Source: an uncultured Paracoccaceae bacterium
Lineage (GTDB): Bacteria; Pseudomonadota; Alphaproteobacteria; Rhodobacterales; Rhodobacteraceae
Length of the DNA stretch: 64,000 nt
Reading direction: 5' to 3'
NCBI GenBank assembly: GCA_947494675.1
Contig: CANLVP010000001.1
Location: 1,743,777-1,807,776, forward strand
Made by a program: the position numbers and the translations under genes. Positions within the stretch are counted from its first letter, which is position 1, and each line of letters starts with the position of its first letter. The notes under the pieces are model-generated. The model searched no databases. It saw nothing but the letters and a program-made list of their open reading frames with translations, and was not told where the DNA came from. Below are positions 41,802 through 51,072 of the stretch, in pieces.

Positions 41802-42740
41802 ATGACAAGAATGAGGCAGCCTGCCGCAAATGCGCAGGATCAGAACGGGACAAAGACGCGGCGTCGTATCGCGTCTGGCCGGAATGAGGGTAAGGACGCA
41901 GTGTTTTCACGACTGCCAGGCGCGGTTTCGCGCGCGATGCTTGTGGTGTTGCTGGTTGCAATGCCATCACTGATTTTGCCCGTGGGCGGAACAGATGGAC
42001 CACAGATCGTGGCGCTTGTCGCGATCTTTGCGGCCTTGTTCACCCTTGTGGAATATAGCGCGGCATCGCCGAGCATTATCGAATTCCGCGATGCCCCACC
42101 TTTTAACCGCCTGCGGTTTACAACCCTTTTCGTCACCGTCCTGACCCTGTCGCTGATCTTGCGTGGGGGCGAGGATGTCGGCAGCTTTAGCCGGTTAGTT
42201 CATGTCTTGGGCGACCGCATTGGTGCCTCGACTGACTTCCCCTATTCGCCAGTGCGCCTGACGGTGTTGATGATGCCAGAGGGCACGTCGCCTGAGGTGC
42301 TCAACAATATCCGTGTGGCCGCTGGCATCAGCTACTTGCTGTCGTTGATTTCGATCACGATCTTCATCGTGATGCTGCGGATGAAGCGTTGGCCCAAGCG
42401 CAACGGCACCTTCAACGTCTGGGTCAACCTGCCGACGTTTGACCCCACGGTGGGCGGTGATGTTGTGGCGCGGCTCAACCGGGACAGCCAGGTTAACCTT
42501 ATCTTAGGATTTCTGCTGCCATTCATTATTCCCGCGGCGATTAAGCTGATCGCGCTCTTTGTGACGCCGGTGACGCTGAATGATCCGCAGACCTTGATCT
42601 GGACGATTACCGCATGGGCGTTCCTGCCTGCTTCCTTACTGATGCGCGGCGTGGCCCTCAGCCGGGTGGCGCAGATGATCTACAAGCAGCGCAAAAAGGC
42701 ATACGCCAAGGCCGTGGCCGAGGGTATGTTGCCTGTCTGA
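41802..42740 (+). CDS. Membrane protein of unknown function
   Basis: A 312-residue protein: a basic, Gln/Arg-rich cytoplasmic start, then about six hydrophobic segments (around 40-60, 65-85, 105-120, 180-205, 245-265, 275-300), and a Lys/Arg/Ala-rich end. No family is recognised, though such proteins are common in Rhodobacterales beside leu genes. ATG 41802 or ATG 41808 may be the start; an upstream TTG is also open. The stop lies inside the start region of the EEP-fold gene. Confidence 0.7.
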   Translation: MTRMRQPAANAQDQNGTKTRRRIASGRNEGKDAVFSRLPGAVSRAMLVVLLVAMPSLILPVGGTDGPQIVALVAIFAALFTLVEYSAASPSIIEFRDAPPFNRLRFTTLFVTVLTLSLILRGGEDVGSFSRLVHVLGDRIGASTDFPYSPVRLTVLMMPEGTSPEVLNNIRVAAGISYLLSLISITIFIVMLRMKRWPKRNGTFNVWVNLPTFDPTVGGDVVARLNRDSQVNLILGFLLPFIIPAAIKLIALFVTPVTLNDPQTLIWTITAWAFLPASLLMRGVALSRVAQMIYKQRKKAYAKAVAEGMLPV

Positions 42741-43750
42741 TTGCGGCCTGCGCGGCTGCGCCCGCTGCTGCTGAAACCATCCGAATTGCGACATACGCAG
42801 CCCCGCTGTCCCGTGATGGGCCGGGGCTGTTGTTGCGTGATCTGGGGCGTGAGGACGACCAGATCGACGCAGTTCTTGGTGTGCTGGCAGAGGTCTCGCC
42901 GGATGTGCTGCTGCTCACCGACTTTGACTATGACCTCGACGGTATGGCGCTTGCGGCCTTTGCGGCGCGGGCAGGCTATGACCATTGGTTTGCGGCCCAG
43001 CCCAACACCGGGATGATGACCACGCTTGATCTGGACCAAAACGGCAAATTCGGAGAGCCGCGCGACGCCCAAGGTTACGGGCGGTTTCGGGGCGATGGCG
43101 GCATGGCGGTGCTGTCGCGCTGGCCGATGGGCGAGGTCACGGATTATTCCGCGATGCTCTGGCAGGATTTGCCCGGTGCCGTGATGCCCGAGGGCTGGGC
43201 GGAGGAGGTGAACGCCGCGCAACGGCTGTCCCACGGCGGGCACTGGATTGTGCCGGTTGAAGCACCGGGTGGCGTTTTGAACTTGATGGCGTTTTCCGCG
43301 TCGCCGCCGGTGTTTGATGGCCCAGAGGACCGTAACGGATTGCGCAATCGCGATGAGCTGCGGCTGTGGTCCTGGGTGTTGGATCAGGGTGCGCCGGAAG
43401 GGTTCGTGGTGCTGGGGAATGCCAACCTTGATCCCGTGGACGGGCAGGGGCGGCGCGAGGCGATGGTGGCGTTTCTGGCTGACCCACGATTGCAAGACCC
43501 GATGCCGCGGAGCGAAGGCGGGGCCTTGGCGGCGGATGCGGATCATCAGGGTGATCCGGCGTTGGATACGGCAGATTGGCGCGACGGTGCGCCGGGGAAT
43601 TTGCGGGTCAGCTATGTGCTGCCCGCTGCCACTTGGGAGGTGACCGACGCGGGGGTTTACTGGCCCGCGCCGGACGAGGATGGGTTATTGGGCGAGGACG
43701 GCTTGCTGGCGGGACCGCATCGTCTGGTCTGGGTGGATGTCCGCCGGTAG
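42614..43750 (+). CDS. Endonuclease/exonuclease/phosphatase (EEP) fold protein, exported
   Basis: The body (from about 42740) codes for a secreted EEP-domain protein: a signal-like 'VACLIAACAAAPAAAE', then 'TIRIATYAAPLSRDGPGLLLRDL', read in parts, 'DVLLLTDFDYD', 'GGMAVLSRWPMGE', 'FVVLGNANLDPVDGQGR' and 'PGNLRVSYVLPA'. It may cut phosphodiesters outside the cytoplasm. The start is odd: the only ATG in frame is 42614, which overlaps the upstream gene by 127 bases and puts a 39-residue non-hydrophobic lead before the signal sequence. The real start may be a non-standard codon near 42720-42740. The domain call is firm, the start is not. Confidence 0.75.
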   Translation: MGVPACFLTDARRGPQPGGADDLQAAQKGIRQGRGRGYVACLIAACAAAPAAAETIRIATYAAPLSRDGPGLLLRDLGREDDQIDAVLGVLAEVSPDVLLLTDFDYDLDGMALAAFAARAGYDHWFAAQPNTGMMTTLDLDQNGKFGEPRDAQGYGRFRGDGGMAVLSRWPMGEVTDYSAMLWQDLPGAVMPEGWAEEVNAAQRLSHGGHWIVPVEAPGGVLNLMAFSASPPVFDGPEDRNGLRNRDELRLWSWVLDQGAPEGFVVLGNANLDPVDGQGRREAMVAFLADPRLQDPMPRSEGGALAADADHQGDPALDTADWRDGAPGNLRVSYVLPAATWEVTDAGVYWPAPDEDGLLGEDGLLAGPHRLVWVDVRR

Positions 43751-44596
43751 CCCGGCCAACATCACCTCTTCCAGTGGTGTCGGCACGAAATCGGGCAGAA
43801 GCTCTGCAAACCGTGTGCCGCTCAAGCTATGCGGCATCGAGAACTGGAACCGCATCTCGCGCATCTCTTTCGCAAGGCCCCAGAACGGCGCGAGCACGGT
43901 CATCAGCCACCATGGGAAACGGGTGATCTTGAGGTTGCGGCCCGTGGCCTGTGCGAGCGTGTCGCGGAGCTGCGTGGTCGTGAAGGCGTGGCCGGGAAAG
44001 GGCACGTCGGCAAAGACAGGCAGGTCAGCGCGGATCTCTGCGAGCATCTGGGCCGCACGCGCCCAGTCGGGCACGTAAGCGTAGGCCTGCATGGCGTCGG
44101 GGTCGCCCATGGTGGTGACCTTGTTGGACTTGATCTCGCGTAGCAACATCATCGACATTGCGTCGCCATTGCCGCGCGGATCGATGAAATTGCCTGCCCG
44201 CAAGACGATCGTGCGGACGCCAGCGGCGCGGTAGGCAGCCTCCATCCTCACGCGGATTTGGCCTTTGCGGGTATGGGGGGTTTGCGGCGTGTTTTCGTCC
44301 ATCACGCCGGGGCGGTCGCCAAAGTTGTAAATATTGCCGGGGATGATGACGGTGGCCCCGCTGGCCTGTGCGGCGGCGATGACCTGCTTGGTGATGGCGG
44401 GGATGACCGTTTCCCAGTTCTTATAGCCGTGCGGGTTCAGGCCGTTGATGATCACGTCGGCCCCCATGGCGGCGGTCGTCAGGTCGTCGGTCTTGCGGTT
44501 GAAGTGGCGGACCTGCCAGCCGGCGTTCCAAAACGCCTCTGCTGCGTGAGAGCCGATTTTGCCGGTGCCGCCAAGGATCAATACTGTGTGTGTCAT
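43685..44596 (-). CDS. NAD(P)-binding Rossmann protein (NmrA/atypical SDR type)
   Basis: A 303-residue protein with the dinucleotide loop 'LILGGTGKIGSHAAEAFW' at the start, 'GATVIIPGNIYNFGDRPG' (read in parts) and 'LRAGNFIDPRG', as in NmrA-like and extended atypical SDR proteins. The classical Tyr-Lys pair is not clear, so it may be a redox sensor or isomerase. ATG 44596 is the natural start. It is divergent from a LysR gene, its likely regulator, with an 88-base gap. Its 3' end overlaps the EEP gene by 66 bases (convergent). Confidence 0.88.
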   Translation of the reverse strand: MTHTVLILGGTGKIGSHAAEAFWNAGWQVRHFNRKTDDLTTAAMGADVIINGLNPHGYKNWETVIPAITKQVIAAAQASGATVIIPGNIYNFGDRPGVMDENTPQTPHTRKGQIRVRMEAAYRAAGVRTIVLRAGNFIDPRGNGDAMSMMLLREIKSNKVTTMGDPDAMQAYAYVPDWARAAQMLAEIRADLPVFADVPFPGHAFTTTQLRDTLAQATGRNLKITRFPWWLMTVLAPFWGLAKEMREMRFQFSMPHSLSGTRFAELLPDFVPTPLEEVMLAGLPADIHPDQTMRSRQQAVLAQ

Positions 44597-44672
44597 GGTG
44601 CTTCCTTTCTGATTGATCCGAATTTGCCCTGCGGCCGCAATGAATGGAATTGTCAAAAATCGCAGATCATGT

Positions 44673-44686
44673 ATTCATAATTGAAT
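44673..44686. promoter_or_regulatory. Palindrome at the LysR start, candidate autoregulatory site
   Basis: ATTCATAATTGAAT is a perfect interrupted palindrome (ATTCA-TAAT-TGAAT) that overlaps the first bases of the LysR gene within the divergent gap. It fits the size of a LysR recognition site. Confidence 0.4.
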
Positions 44687-45566
44687 GGATAATTTGGATT
44701 GGTCATTGGTGCGGGCGTTTCTGGCGGTTGCGGATGCGGGTAGCTTGTCAGGTGCGGCGCGGGCGCTGGGGGCCAGTCAACCGACACTGGGGCGGCAGAT
44801 CAAAGCGCTGGAGGATCAGCTGCGTGCTGAGCTGTTTCAGCGGCAGCCCCGTGGGCTGATCCTGACAGAGACCGGCGCGGCCCTGATGGAACCCGCCCGC
44901 GCGATGGAAGCATCGATGCGCCAGATTGCCCTGACCGCGGCTGGCCAGCAAACCACGCTGGAAGGCACCGTGCGGATCACGGCGAGCATCGTCGCCTCGG
45001 CCTATCTGCTGCCAGAGATCATTGCCGACATGCGCCGCGCGGAGCCTGCAATACAGATCGAATTGGTGCCGACGGATGCCTCAAGCAGCCTGACCTACCG
45101 CGAGGCGGATATTGCGGTCCGGATGTATCGCCCGACGCAGCTTGATCTGGTGACGCAGCATTTGGGTGAGCTTGAATTGGCACTTTTCGCCAGCAAGGAC
45201 TATTTGGCGCGGCGCGGCGCGCCGACAGCTGAGACGATGATGCAGCATGATTTTGTCGGCTATGACACCGACATGCGGATTATTGAGGGCTTTGCCCAAG
45301 CGGGGTTTGAGGTGCCGCGTGAGTTCTTTGCCGTTAGGTGCGACGATCCGCTGACTTATTATCGGCTTGTGCGGGCGGGCTGTGGCATCGGGTTTCATCA
45401 GGCGGGCCTGCTTGCGCAGGACGATCAGGTCATGCGGCTTGATCTGGGGATACCGCTGCCCAAGCTGCCCGTCTGGCTGACGGCGCATGAGACGATGCGC
45501 CAAACCCCGCGGATCAGGCGGGTCTGGGAGATGCTGCGCGATGGGCTGGCCCCCTTGGTGACTTGA
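44685..45566 (+). CDS. LysR-family transcriptional regulator
   Basis: A 293-residue LysR protein: helix-turn-helix at 2-60 ('GSLSGAARALGASQPTLGRQI', read in parts), linker, effector domain from about 90 ('YREADIAVRMYRP', 'LFASKDYLARRG'). The effector-domain wording places it in the group that often controls a divergent oxidoreductase. The adjacent NmrA-like gene is the likely target. ATG 44685 overlaps a palindrome that may be its own operator. Confidence 0.92.
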   Translation: MDNLDWSLVRAFLAVADAGSLSGAARALGASQPTLGRQIKALEDQLRAELFQRQPRGLILTETGAALMEPARAMEASMRQIALTAAGQQTTLEGTVRITASIVASAYLLPEIIADMRRAEPAIQIELVPTDASSSLTYREADIAVRMYRPTQLDLVTQHLGELELALFASKDYLARRGAPTAETMMQHDFVGYDTDMRIIEGFAQAGFEVPREFFAVRCDDPLTYYRLVRAGCGIGFHQAGLLAQDDQVMRLDLGIPLPKLPVWLTAHETMRQTPRIRRVWEMLRDGLAPLVT

Positions 45567-45623
45567 TCCTTGGCGCTTGAAACGCTAGGGCAGGCCAACA
45601 GTTTTGAGCCAAGGAAAAGCGCT

Positions 45624-46727
45624 ATGTCGAACCCCTCTCTTTTGATCCTGCCTGGTGATGGTATTGGCCCCGAAGTCATGGCCGAAGTACGGCGGATCAT
45701 CGACTGGTTTGGTGCCAAGCGTGATCTGGTTTTTGATGTCTCCGAGGATTTGGTCGGCGGGGCCGCCTATGACGCGCATGGTGTGCCGCTGCACGACGAC
45801 ACGATGGCCAAAGCGCAAGAAGTGGACGCGGTGCTGCTGGGCGCTGTTGGCGGCCCGGCCTATGACAACCTTGATTTCAGCGTCAAGCCAGAGCGCGGCT
45901 TGCTGCGTTTGCGCAAAGAAATGGACCTGTTTGCAAACCTGCGCCCGGCCCAATGTTTTGACGCGCTGGCCGATTTCTCTTCGCTGAAAAAGGACCTGAT
46001 TTCCGGTCTCGACATCATGATCGTGCGCGAGCTGACGAGCGGTGTCTATTTTGGTGAGCCGCGCGGCATTCACATGGAAGAAAACATGCGCGTTGGCATC
46101 AATACCCAGCGCTACACCGAGGCCGAGATTGAGCGCGGCGCGCGGGCGGCATTTGAACTGGCGATGAAGCGCGACAAGCGCTTGTGTTCGATGGAAAAGG
46201 CCAACGTGATGGAAAGCGGCATTCTGTGGCGCGATGTCGTGACTGAGGTGCATGCGGACTACCCCGAGGTCGAGCTGAGCCACATGTACGCCGACAACGG
46301 TGCCATGCAGTTGGTGCGTGCGCCCAAGCAGTTTGACGTGATCTACACCGACAACCTGTTTGGTGACATCCTGTCGGATTGTGCTGCGATGCTGACCGGC
46401 TCGCTTGGCATGTTGCCATCGGCGAGCCTTGGTCTGCCAATGGAAAACGGACGCCCCAAGGCGATGTATGAGCCCGTGCACGGCTCTGCCCCCGACATCA
46501 CAGGGCAGGCCAAGGCGAACCCGATTGCCTGTATCCTGTCGTTTGCCATGGCGCTGCGCTATTCCTTTGATCAAGGTGCGGAAGCGGATCGTCTGGAAGC
46601 TGCGATTGAAAAGGTGCTGGCCGATGGCGCCCGCACGGGTGATCTGATGGGGCCTGAAGGCGGCACGCCGCTGAGCACGACGCAGATGGGTGACGTTATC
46701 CTGGCCGCACTTGATGACAGCCTCTGA
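45624..46727 (+). CDS. leuB: 3-isopropylmalate dehydrogenase
   Basis: A 367-residue NAD-dependent decarboxylating dehydrogenase for leucine synthesis. Marks: '[14 protein letters not shown]', '[17 protein letters not shown]', '[15 protein letters not shown]', '[13 protein letters not shown]', '[12 protein letters not shown]' and '[17 protein letters not shown]'. ATG 45624 has an AAGGAAA site; an open frame upstream is not used. It overlaps the following SDR gene by 14 bases. It lies 4 kb after leuD, on the same strand, but with a LysR gene between, so it has its own promoter. Confidence 0.97.
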   Translation: MSNPSLLILPGDGIGPEVMAEVRRIIDWFGAKRDLVFDVSEDLVGGAAYDAHGVPLHDDTMAKAQEVDAVLLGAVGGPAYDNLDFSVKPERGLLRLRKEMDLFANLRPAQCFDALADFSSLKKDLISGLDIMIVRELTSGVYFGEPRGIHMEENMRVGINTQRYTEAEIERGARAAFELAMKRDKRLCSMEKANVMESGILWRDVVTEVHADYPEVELSHMYADNGAMQLVRAPKQFDVIYTDNLFGDILSDCAAMLTGSLGMLPSASLGLPMENGRPKAMYEPVHGSAPDITGQAKANPIACILSFAMALRYSFDQGAEADRLEAAIEKVLADGARTGDLMGPEGGTPLSTTQMGDVILAALDDSL

Positions 46728-47478
46728 TCGCAAACCCGTTGCACTTGTCACCGGTGCCGCGCGCGGCATCGGGTTGGCCACGACCAAGTTGATGCTGGCC
46801 GAAGGTTGGCATGTGGTGATGGTGGACCGGGACGGCGCGGAACTGACCACCGCCGCCGAAGGGCTGACCGGCACTACAACGCAGGTGGTTGATGTCTCTG
46901 ACGCAGCACAGGTCGATGCGCTGGTTGCAGAAACCAAAGCTGTGTTTGGCGGCCTCGATGCGCTGATCAACAACGCGGGCGTGGCCGATTTCGGGCCCAT
47001 CGCAGAGACCGACTTTGCCCGTTGGCGCACGGTGATGGACACCAATCTCGACGGTGTGTTCCTGATGAGCCAAGCTGCGGCACCGCTGCTAAAGGCCCAC
47101 AAAGGTGCGGTGGTGAACATCGCCAGCATCTCTGGCCTGCGGGCGTCGACCCTGCGGGTGGCTTACGGCACGTCCAAAGCGGCGGTCATCCAACTGACCA
47201 AGCAGCAGGCGGCGGAATGGGGCGAATTTGGCGTGCGGTCCAACTGCATTTGCCCAGGCCCCGTGCGCACCAAATTGGCCATGGCTGTTCATTCTCAGGC
47301 AATCATTGACGCCTATCATGACGCGATCCCGCTGAACCGCTACGGACAGGAAAGCGAAATCGCAGAGGCGATTGTCTTTCTTGCATCCGCCAAGGCAAGC
47401 TATATCACGGGGCAAGTTTTGGCCGTGGATGGTGGGTTTGAATCCACCGGTGTCGGATTGCCCGATTTGCGGGCCTGA
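46714..47478 (+). CDS. Short-chain dehydrogenase/reductase (SDR)
   Basis: A 254-residue classical SDR: '[17 protein letters not shown]' cofactor loop, '[13 protein letters not shown]', the catalytic S138/S140 region ('NIASISG') and Y151-x3-K155 ('YGTSKAAV'). '[14 protein letters not shown]' ends the fold. All catalytic residues are present. It oxidises or reduces an alcohol/ketone with NAD(P); the substrate is not clear. Asp after the second strand ('VVMVDRDG') suggests NAD. The start inside the leuB end shows coupling. Confidence 0.92.
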   Translation: MTASDRKPVALVTGAARGIGLATTKLMLAEGWHVVMVDRDGAELTTAAEGLTGTTTQVVDVSDAAQVDALVAETKAVFGGLDALINNAGVADFGPIAETDFARWRTVMDTNLDGVFLMSQAAAPLLKAHKGAVVNIASISGLRASTLRVAYGTSKAAVIQLTKQQAAEWGEFGVRSNCICPGPVRTKLAMAVHSQAIIDAYHDAIPLNRYGQESEIAEAIVFLASAKASYITGQVLAVDGGFESTGVGLPDLRA

Positions 47479-47502
47479 CCCGCAACCGCACAGGAGCACG
47501 TT

Positions 47503-48567
47503 ATGTCTGCAAACGCCCGCGGCGCATTACTGGCGCTGCTTGCCTTCGCGATTTTCGCCACACATGACGTGCTGATCAAATTTCTGGGCGGGATCTATTC
47601 GCCGATCCAGATCGTGTTTTACAGCGTTTTGCTGAGCTTTCCGCTGGCCACCTTCACCTTGATGCGCGATGCCACCCCCGGCACGCTTTTGCCGGTGCAT
47701 CCGTGGTGGATGGCCTTGCGGACCGGCGCGGCGGTGATCACCGGTGTCTCGGCCTTCTATGCCTTTAGCGTGCTGCCCTTGGCGCAGACCTATGCGATCC
47801 TCTTTGCCTCGCCTTTGTTGATCACCATTTTGGCGATCCCGGTTCTGGGCGAAAAGGTCCGCTTGCGGCGCTGGATGGCGGTGCTTGTGGGGCTGGCGGG
47901 CGTGATGATCGTGTTGCAACCGGGGGCGACCGAGTTGACGCCGGGCCATTTGGCGGCCCTCACGGCGGCGGTCGGCGGGTCGATTGCATCGATCATCGTG
48001 CGCAAGATCGGGGCAGAAGAACGCCCGGTGGTCTTGATGCTGTATCCGATGGCGGCGAACTTTGTGCTGATGGGGATCGCCGTGGGCTTTGTCTATGTGC
48101 CGATGCCGTTCACGCATTTGGCGATGCTGGCGGTGATTGCCGCACTTGCCTTTGTCGCTGGGCGGCTAGTGATTTCCGCCTATAACGCGGGCGAGGCGGC
48201 GATTGTCGCGCCGATGCAATACAGCCAGATCATCTGGGCGGCGCTGTTCGGGTTTTTCATTTTCGGCGAAGCGCCGCAGGCAGCCACGATCCTTGGGGCG
48301 GCGGTGATCATCGCCAGTGGTCTTTATATCGTACTGCGCGAAAGCAAAGCGGATGCGTCGCAGAACGCGCCGGTGCTGCGCACACGCACGCGGTTTGAAA
48401 CGGGGACGTTCCTGCGGACGCCGCGCATGGGCATGCCCAAGCGCCGCCCCGATCCGCGCAGCGTGCCCAAGACGACTGCGCCCTCAGCGACGGAGCGTCC
48501 ACACATGCGTGGGTTGCCTGGGCGGGTGCCGCCCGTGGCCGCACCGCGCAGCAAGGACGCCGAATAG
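47503..48567 (+). CDS. DMT-superfamily exporter (two EamA domains) with long basic tail
   Basis: A 354-residue protein. Residues 1-280 hold ten hydrophobic segments in two EamA halves ('ALLAFAIFATHDVLIK', 'VSAFYAFSVLPLAQTYAILFASPL' in parts, 'APMQYSQIIWAALFGFFIFGE'). Such carriers export amino acids or other metabolites. Unusually, the last 75 residues form a hydrophilic tail rich in Arg and Pro ('RTRTRFETGTFLRTPRMGMP' in parts) that typical members lack. The gene follows the SDR after 24 bases with a GGAG site, and converges on the next gene. Confidence 0.9.
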   Translation: MSANARGALLALLAFAIFATHDVLIKFLGGIYSPIQIVFYSVLLSFPLATFTLMRDATPGTLLPVHPWWMALRTGAAVITGVSAFYAFSVLPLAQTYAILFASPLLITILAIPVLGEKVRLRRWMAVLVGLAGVMIVLQPGATELTPGHLAALTAAVGGSIASIIVRKIGAEERPVVLMLYPMAANFVLMGIAVGFVYVPMPFTHLAMLAVIAALAFVAGRLVISAYNAGEAAIVAPMQYSQIIWAALFGFFIFGEAPQAATILGAAVIIASGLYIVLRESKADASQNAPVLRTRTRFETGTFLRTPRMGMPKRRPDPRSVPKTTAPSATERPHMRGLPGRVPPVAAPRSKDAE

Positions 48568-48573
48568 CCGCTG

Positions 48574-49443
48574 TCAGAGCGCCTGCAGCCTTTTGAAGAG
48601 TGACGAGGTGTCCCAGCGCCCGCCGCCCATCTTTTGCACGTCCTTGTAGAACTGATCGACAAGGGCGGTGATTGGCAGGCTCGCGCCGTTTTCGTCGGCG
48701 GTATCAAGGCAGATGCCAAGGTCCTTGCGCATCCAATCAACCGCAAAGCCATGGTCAAAGTGGTCATCGAGCATGGTTTCAAACCGGTTCGCCATTTGCC
48801 AACTGCCGGCGGCGCCTTGGCTGATAACCTCGACCACGGCGCGGCCATCAAGGCCAGCCTTGTCGGCAAAGTGCAGCGCTTCTGACAGGCCTTGAACCAG
48901 CCCGGCGATGGCGATCTGGTTGCACATCTTGGTCATTTGGCCCGCGCCGCTTTCGCCGATGCGGCGGCAAAGCTTGGCATAGGTGTTCATGACCGGTTCG
49001 GCGCGCGTGTAATCGGCAGCGTCCCCGCCGCACATGATCGACAGTTGCCCGTTCTCGGCTCCGGCCTGACCGCCGGAGATTGGCGCATCAACAAAGCCAA
49101 GGTCTGCGGATTTGGCCGCGGCATAAAGCTCTGCCGTGACCTTGGCGGAGACGGTGGTGTGATCGACGAAAAGCGCACCCGCAGACATGGCGGCAAAGGC
49201 CCCATCTGCACCGGTGCAGACAGAGCGCAGGTCGTCGTCGTTGCCCACACAGGACAGCACGATTTCGGCCCCGGTTGCCGCCGCTGCCGGGGTCGTCGCA
49301 TGGCTGCCGCCGTGCTGTGCCACCCAAGCCTCGGCCTTGGCGGTGGTGCGGTTGTAGACGGTGACGTCATGCCCAGCCGCGGCCAGATGGCCCGCCATTG
49401 GATAGCCCATCACGCCGAGGCCCAGAAATGCGAGTTTTGCCAT
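48574..49443 (-). CDS. Beta-hydroxyacid dehydrogenase (3-hydroxyisobutyrate/tartronate-semialdehyde type)
   Basis: A 289-residue NAD(P)-dependent dehydrogenase: 'FLGLGVMGYPMAGHL' cofactor loop, 'FVDAPISGGQAGAENGQLSIM' (substrate-binding signature, read in parts), and the catalytic Lys in 'GAGQMTKMCNQI'. The family includes 3-hydroxyisobutyrate dehydrogenase and tartronate-semialdehyde reductase, which cannot be separated by eye. It stands alone on the minus strand between convergent and upstream genes. Length and domain order are normal. Confidence 0.9.
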   Translation of the reverse strand: MAKLAFLGLGVMGYPMAGHLAAAGHDVTVYNRTTAKAEAWVAQHGGSHATTPAAAATGAEIVLSCVGNDDDLRSVCTGADGAFAAMSAGALFVDHTTVSAKVTAELYAAAKSADLGFVDAPISGGQAGAENGQLSIMCGGDAADYTRAEPVMNTYAKLCRRIGESGAGQMTKMCNQIAIAGLVQGLSEALHFADKAGLDGRAVVEVISQGAAGSWQMANRFETMLDDHFDHGFAVDWMRKDLGICLDTADENGASLPITALVDQFYKDVQKMGGGRWDTSSLFKRLQAL

Positions 49444-49514
49444 GGTTGCGGTCCCTGTCTTGTCTATGTGTCAGGTCACGGACATTAGCGCAGGGGCAAG
49501 GCGAGGCAACCGGA

Positions 49515-49793
49515 TTATCGGGACCACGCCGCCAATGTGGCGCGTGCGCGGGTCACCCCTTGGCGGATCAGGTGGGCGAGGGCCAAGAGGATCAGCACCA
49601 GCGCGCCCAGCAGGCCCACCGCAAAGATAGGTCCGCCGCCATCTGCCAAAACGAGGGTCGCCATCAGGATGACTCCGCCGATGAGGCCCATCAGCAGAAA
49701 AAGACCGGGTTTCGATTGTCGAGACGTCCCATGTGACGCGGGTGTGGACACAGGTGTTGGGAATAGACGCGACAATACGGCCTTCAATGGCAA
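49515..49793 (-). CDS. Small membrane protein of unknown function
   Basis: A 92-residue protein with a basic N-terminal 28 residues and two hydrophobic segments (about 30-50 and 55-75). The frame has only TTG starts; AGGAGG at 49795-49800 gives best spacing to TTG 49787, which would shorten the protein by two residues. No family is recognised. It lies alone between two minus-strand enzyme genes. Confidence 0.5.
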   Translation of the reverse strand: MPLKAVLSRLFPTPVSTPASHGTSRQSKPGLFLLMGLIGGVILMATLVLADGGGPIFAVGLLGALVLILLALAHLIRQGVTRARATLAAWSR

Positions 49794-49896
49794 TCCTCCT
49801 GAATTTAGGTTTATGCCATTGTAAGTAAACGATTTTCCCGTGAGGTGCTAGGGGCGTGTAACGGATTTTGTCGCGCTGTTGCCGAAGGGTCGCGGA

Positions 49897-50979
49897 TTAT
49901 GGGGTCACCACGATGTTTCCGGTGTGTTTCTTGGCAATAAAGGCGGTTTGGGCCGCGTGAAGCTCTGCCAAGGGGTAGGTCGCGGCGAGTGCGGGTTTGA
50001 TTGCGCCTGCCTCAATATAGCTGATCAGGTTGGTCATCACGCTGGGGTCGATGACGGTTGATCCGGTGAATGTCAGGTCCCGCAGATAGAGCGTGCGCAG
50101 GTCCAGTTCGACCATTGGTCCGGCGATTGCCCCCGAACAGGTGTAGCGCCCGCCGCGTTGCAGGACGTCGATGAGGGTGGGCCAATAGGGGCCACCCACC
50201 ACATCGGCGATCACGGTGATCTTTTCGTCGCCAAGTGCCGTGGGCAGGTTGTTGGGCGCGCGGGGCAGGACACGGTCCGCGCCAAGAGCCGCGACATCGG
50301 TATGTTTCGACGTAGACGCCAGCGCGATGACTCGTGCGCCGCGCATCTTGGCCAGTTGCACCAGCGCGCCGCCGACGCCACCCGATGCGCCGGGGATCAG
50401 GACAGTGTCGTCTTTGGTCACCGCGGCGCGGGTCAACATGCCTTCGGCGGTGGAGTAGGAACACGAAAACGTCGCCAGCTCCGCGTCGGTCAGGTCAGAG
50501 TTGATCGCCAGCGCGTTTTTGCTGGGCATGACGGTGTATTCAGCAAAGCCGCCATCCATCTCTGACCCGAAGTAGCCGGTTTTATTCTTGTCGGTGGGGT
50601 CATCGGGGTCGCGCAGCCAGTTGTCCGTGATGATCCGCTCGCCGATGCGGGCGGGGTCGACGCCTTGGCCGACGGCCACGACCTCACCGCAGGCGTCTGC
50701 GCCTTGGATGCGGGGGAAGGTGATGGGCGTGCCGCCCCATGCGGGGTCTTCGTCGTTGACGTCGTCAAAGCCCCCGCCGGTTGTGGCATCCGTCACCGCC
50801 TTGGAATACCAGCCTGAGCGGGTGTTGACGTCGGTGTTGTTCAGCCCGCAGGCCGCTACGTGGACCAAGACTTGACCGGGGCCGGGATCAGGGCGTGGCC
50901 ATGCGTCATGAAAGACCATCTGGTCCATATCGCCATGGCCAATCGTGACCATCGCGCGCATCGTGGGGGGAAGGGTCAT
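49897..50979 (-). CDS. Zinc-type alcohol dehydrogenase / quinone oxidoreductase family (MDR)
   Basis: A 360-residue medium-chain reductase: 'VAACGLNNTDVNTRSGWY', 'PRIQGADACGEVVAVGQGV' and the nucleotide motif 'VLIPGASGGVGGALVQLAKM'. In place of the zinc-binding Cys pattern it has 'CGLNNTD', as in quinone-oxidoreductase-like members, so it probably needs no zinc. It likely reduces an enone or quinone with NADPH. An insertion near residues 60-80 ('TTGGGFDDVNDEDPAWGG') is typical of one MDR subgroup. Confidence 0.9.
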   Translation of the reverse strand: MTLPPTMRAMVTIGHGDMDQMVFHDAWPRPDPGPGQVLVHVAACGLNNTDVNTRSGWYSKAVTDATTGGGFDDVNDEDPAWGGTPITFPRIQGADACGEVVAVGQGVDPARIGERIITDNWLRDPDDPTDKNKTGYFGSEMDGGFAEYTVMPSKNALAINSDLTDAELATFSCSYSTAEGMLTRAAVTKDDTVLIPGASGGVGGALVQLAKMRGARVIALASTSKHTDVAALGADRVLPRAPNNLPTALGDEKITVIADVVGGPYWPTLIDVLQRGGRYTCSGAIAGPMVELDLRTLYLRDLTFTGSTVIDPSVMTNLISYIEAGAIKPALAATYPLAELHAAQTAFIAKKHTGNIVVTP

Positions 50980-51072
50980 GTCGGCGTCCTTGCTGCTGGT
51001 CTTGCTTCAAACATTAGACCACGCCATAGGCCCGAAGGCTGGCGCGTTCGCGACACCCCGCGCCGGTCCCGG

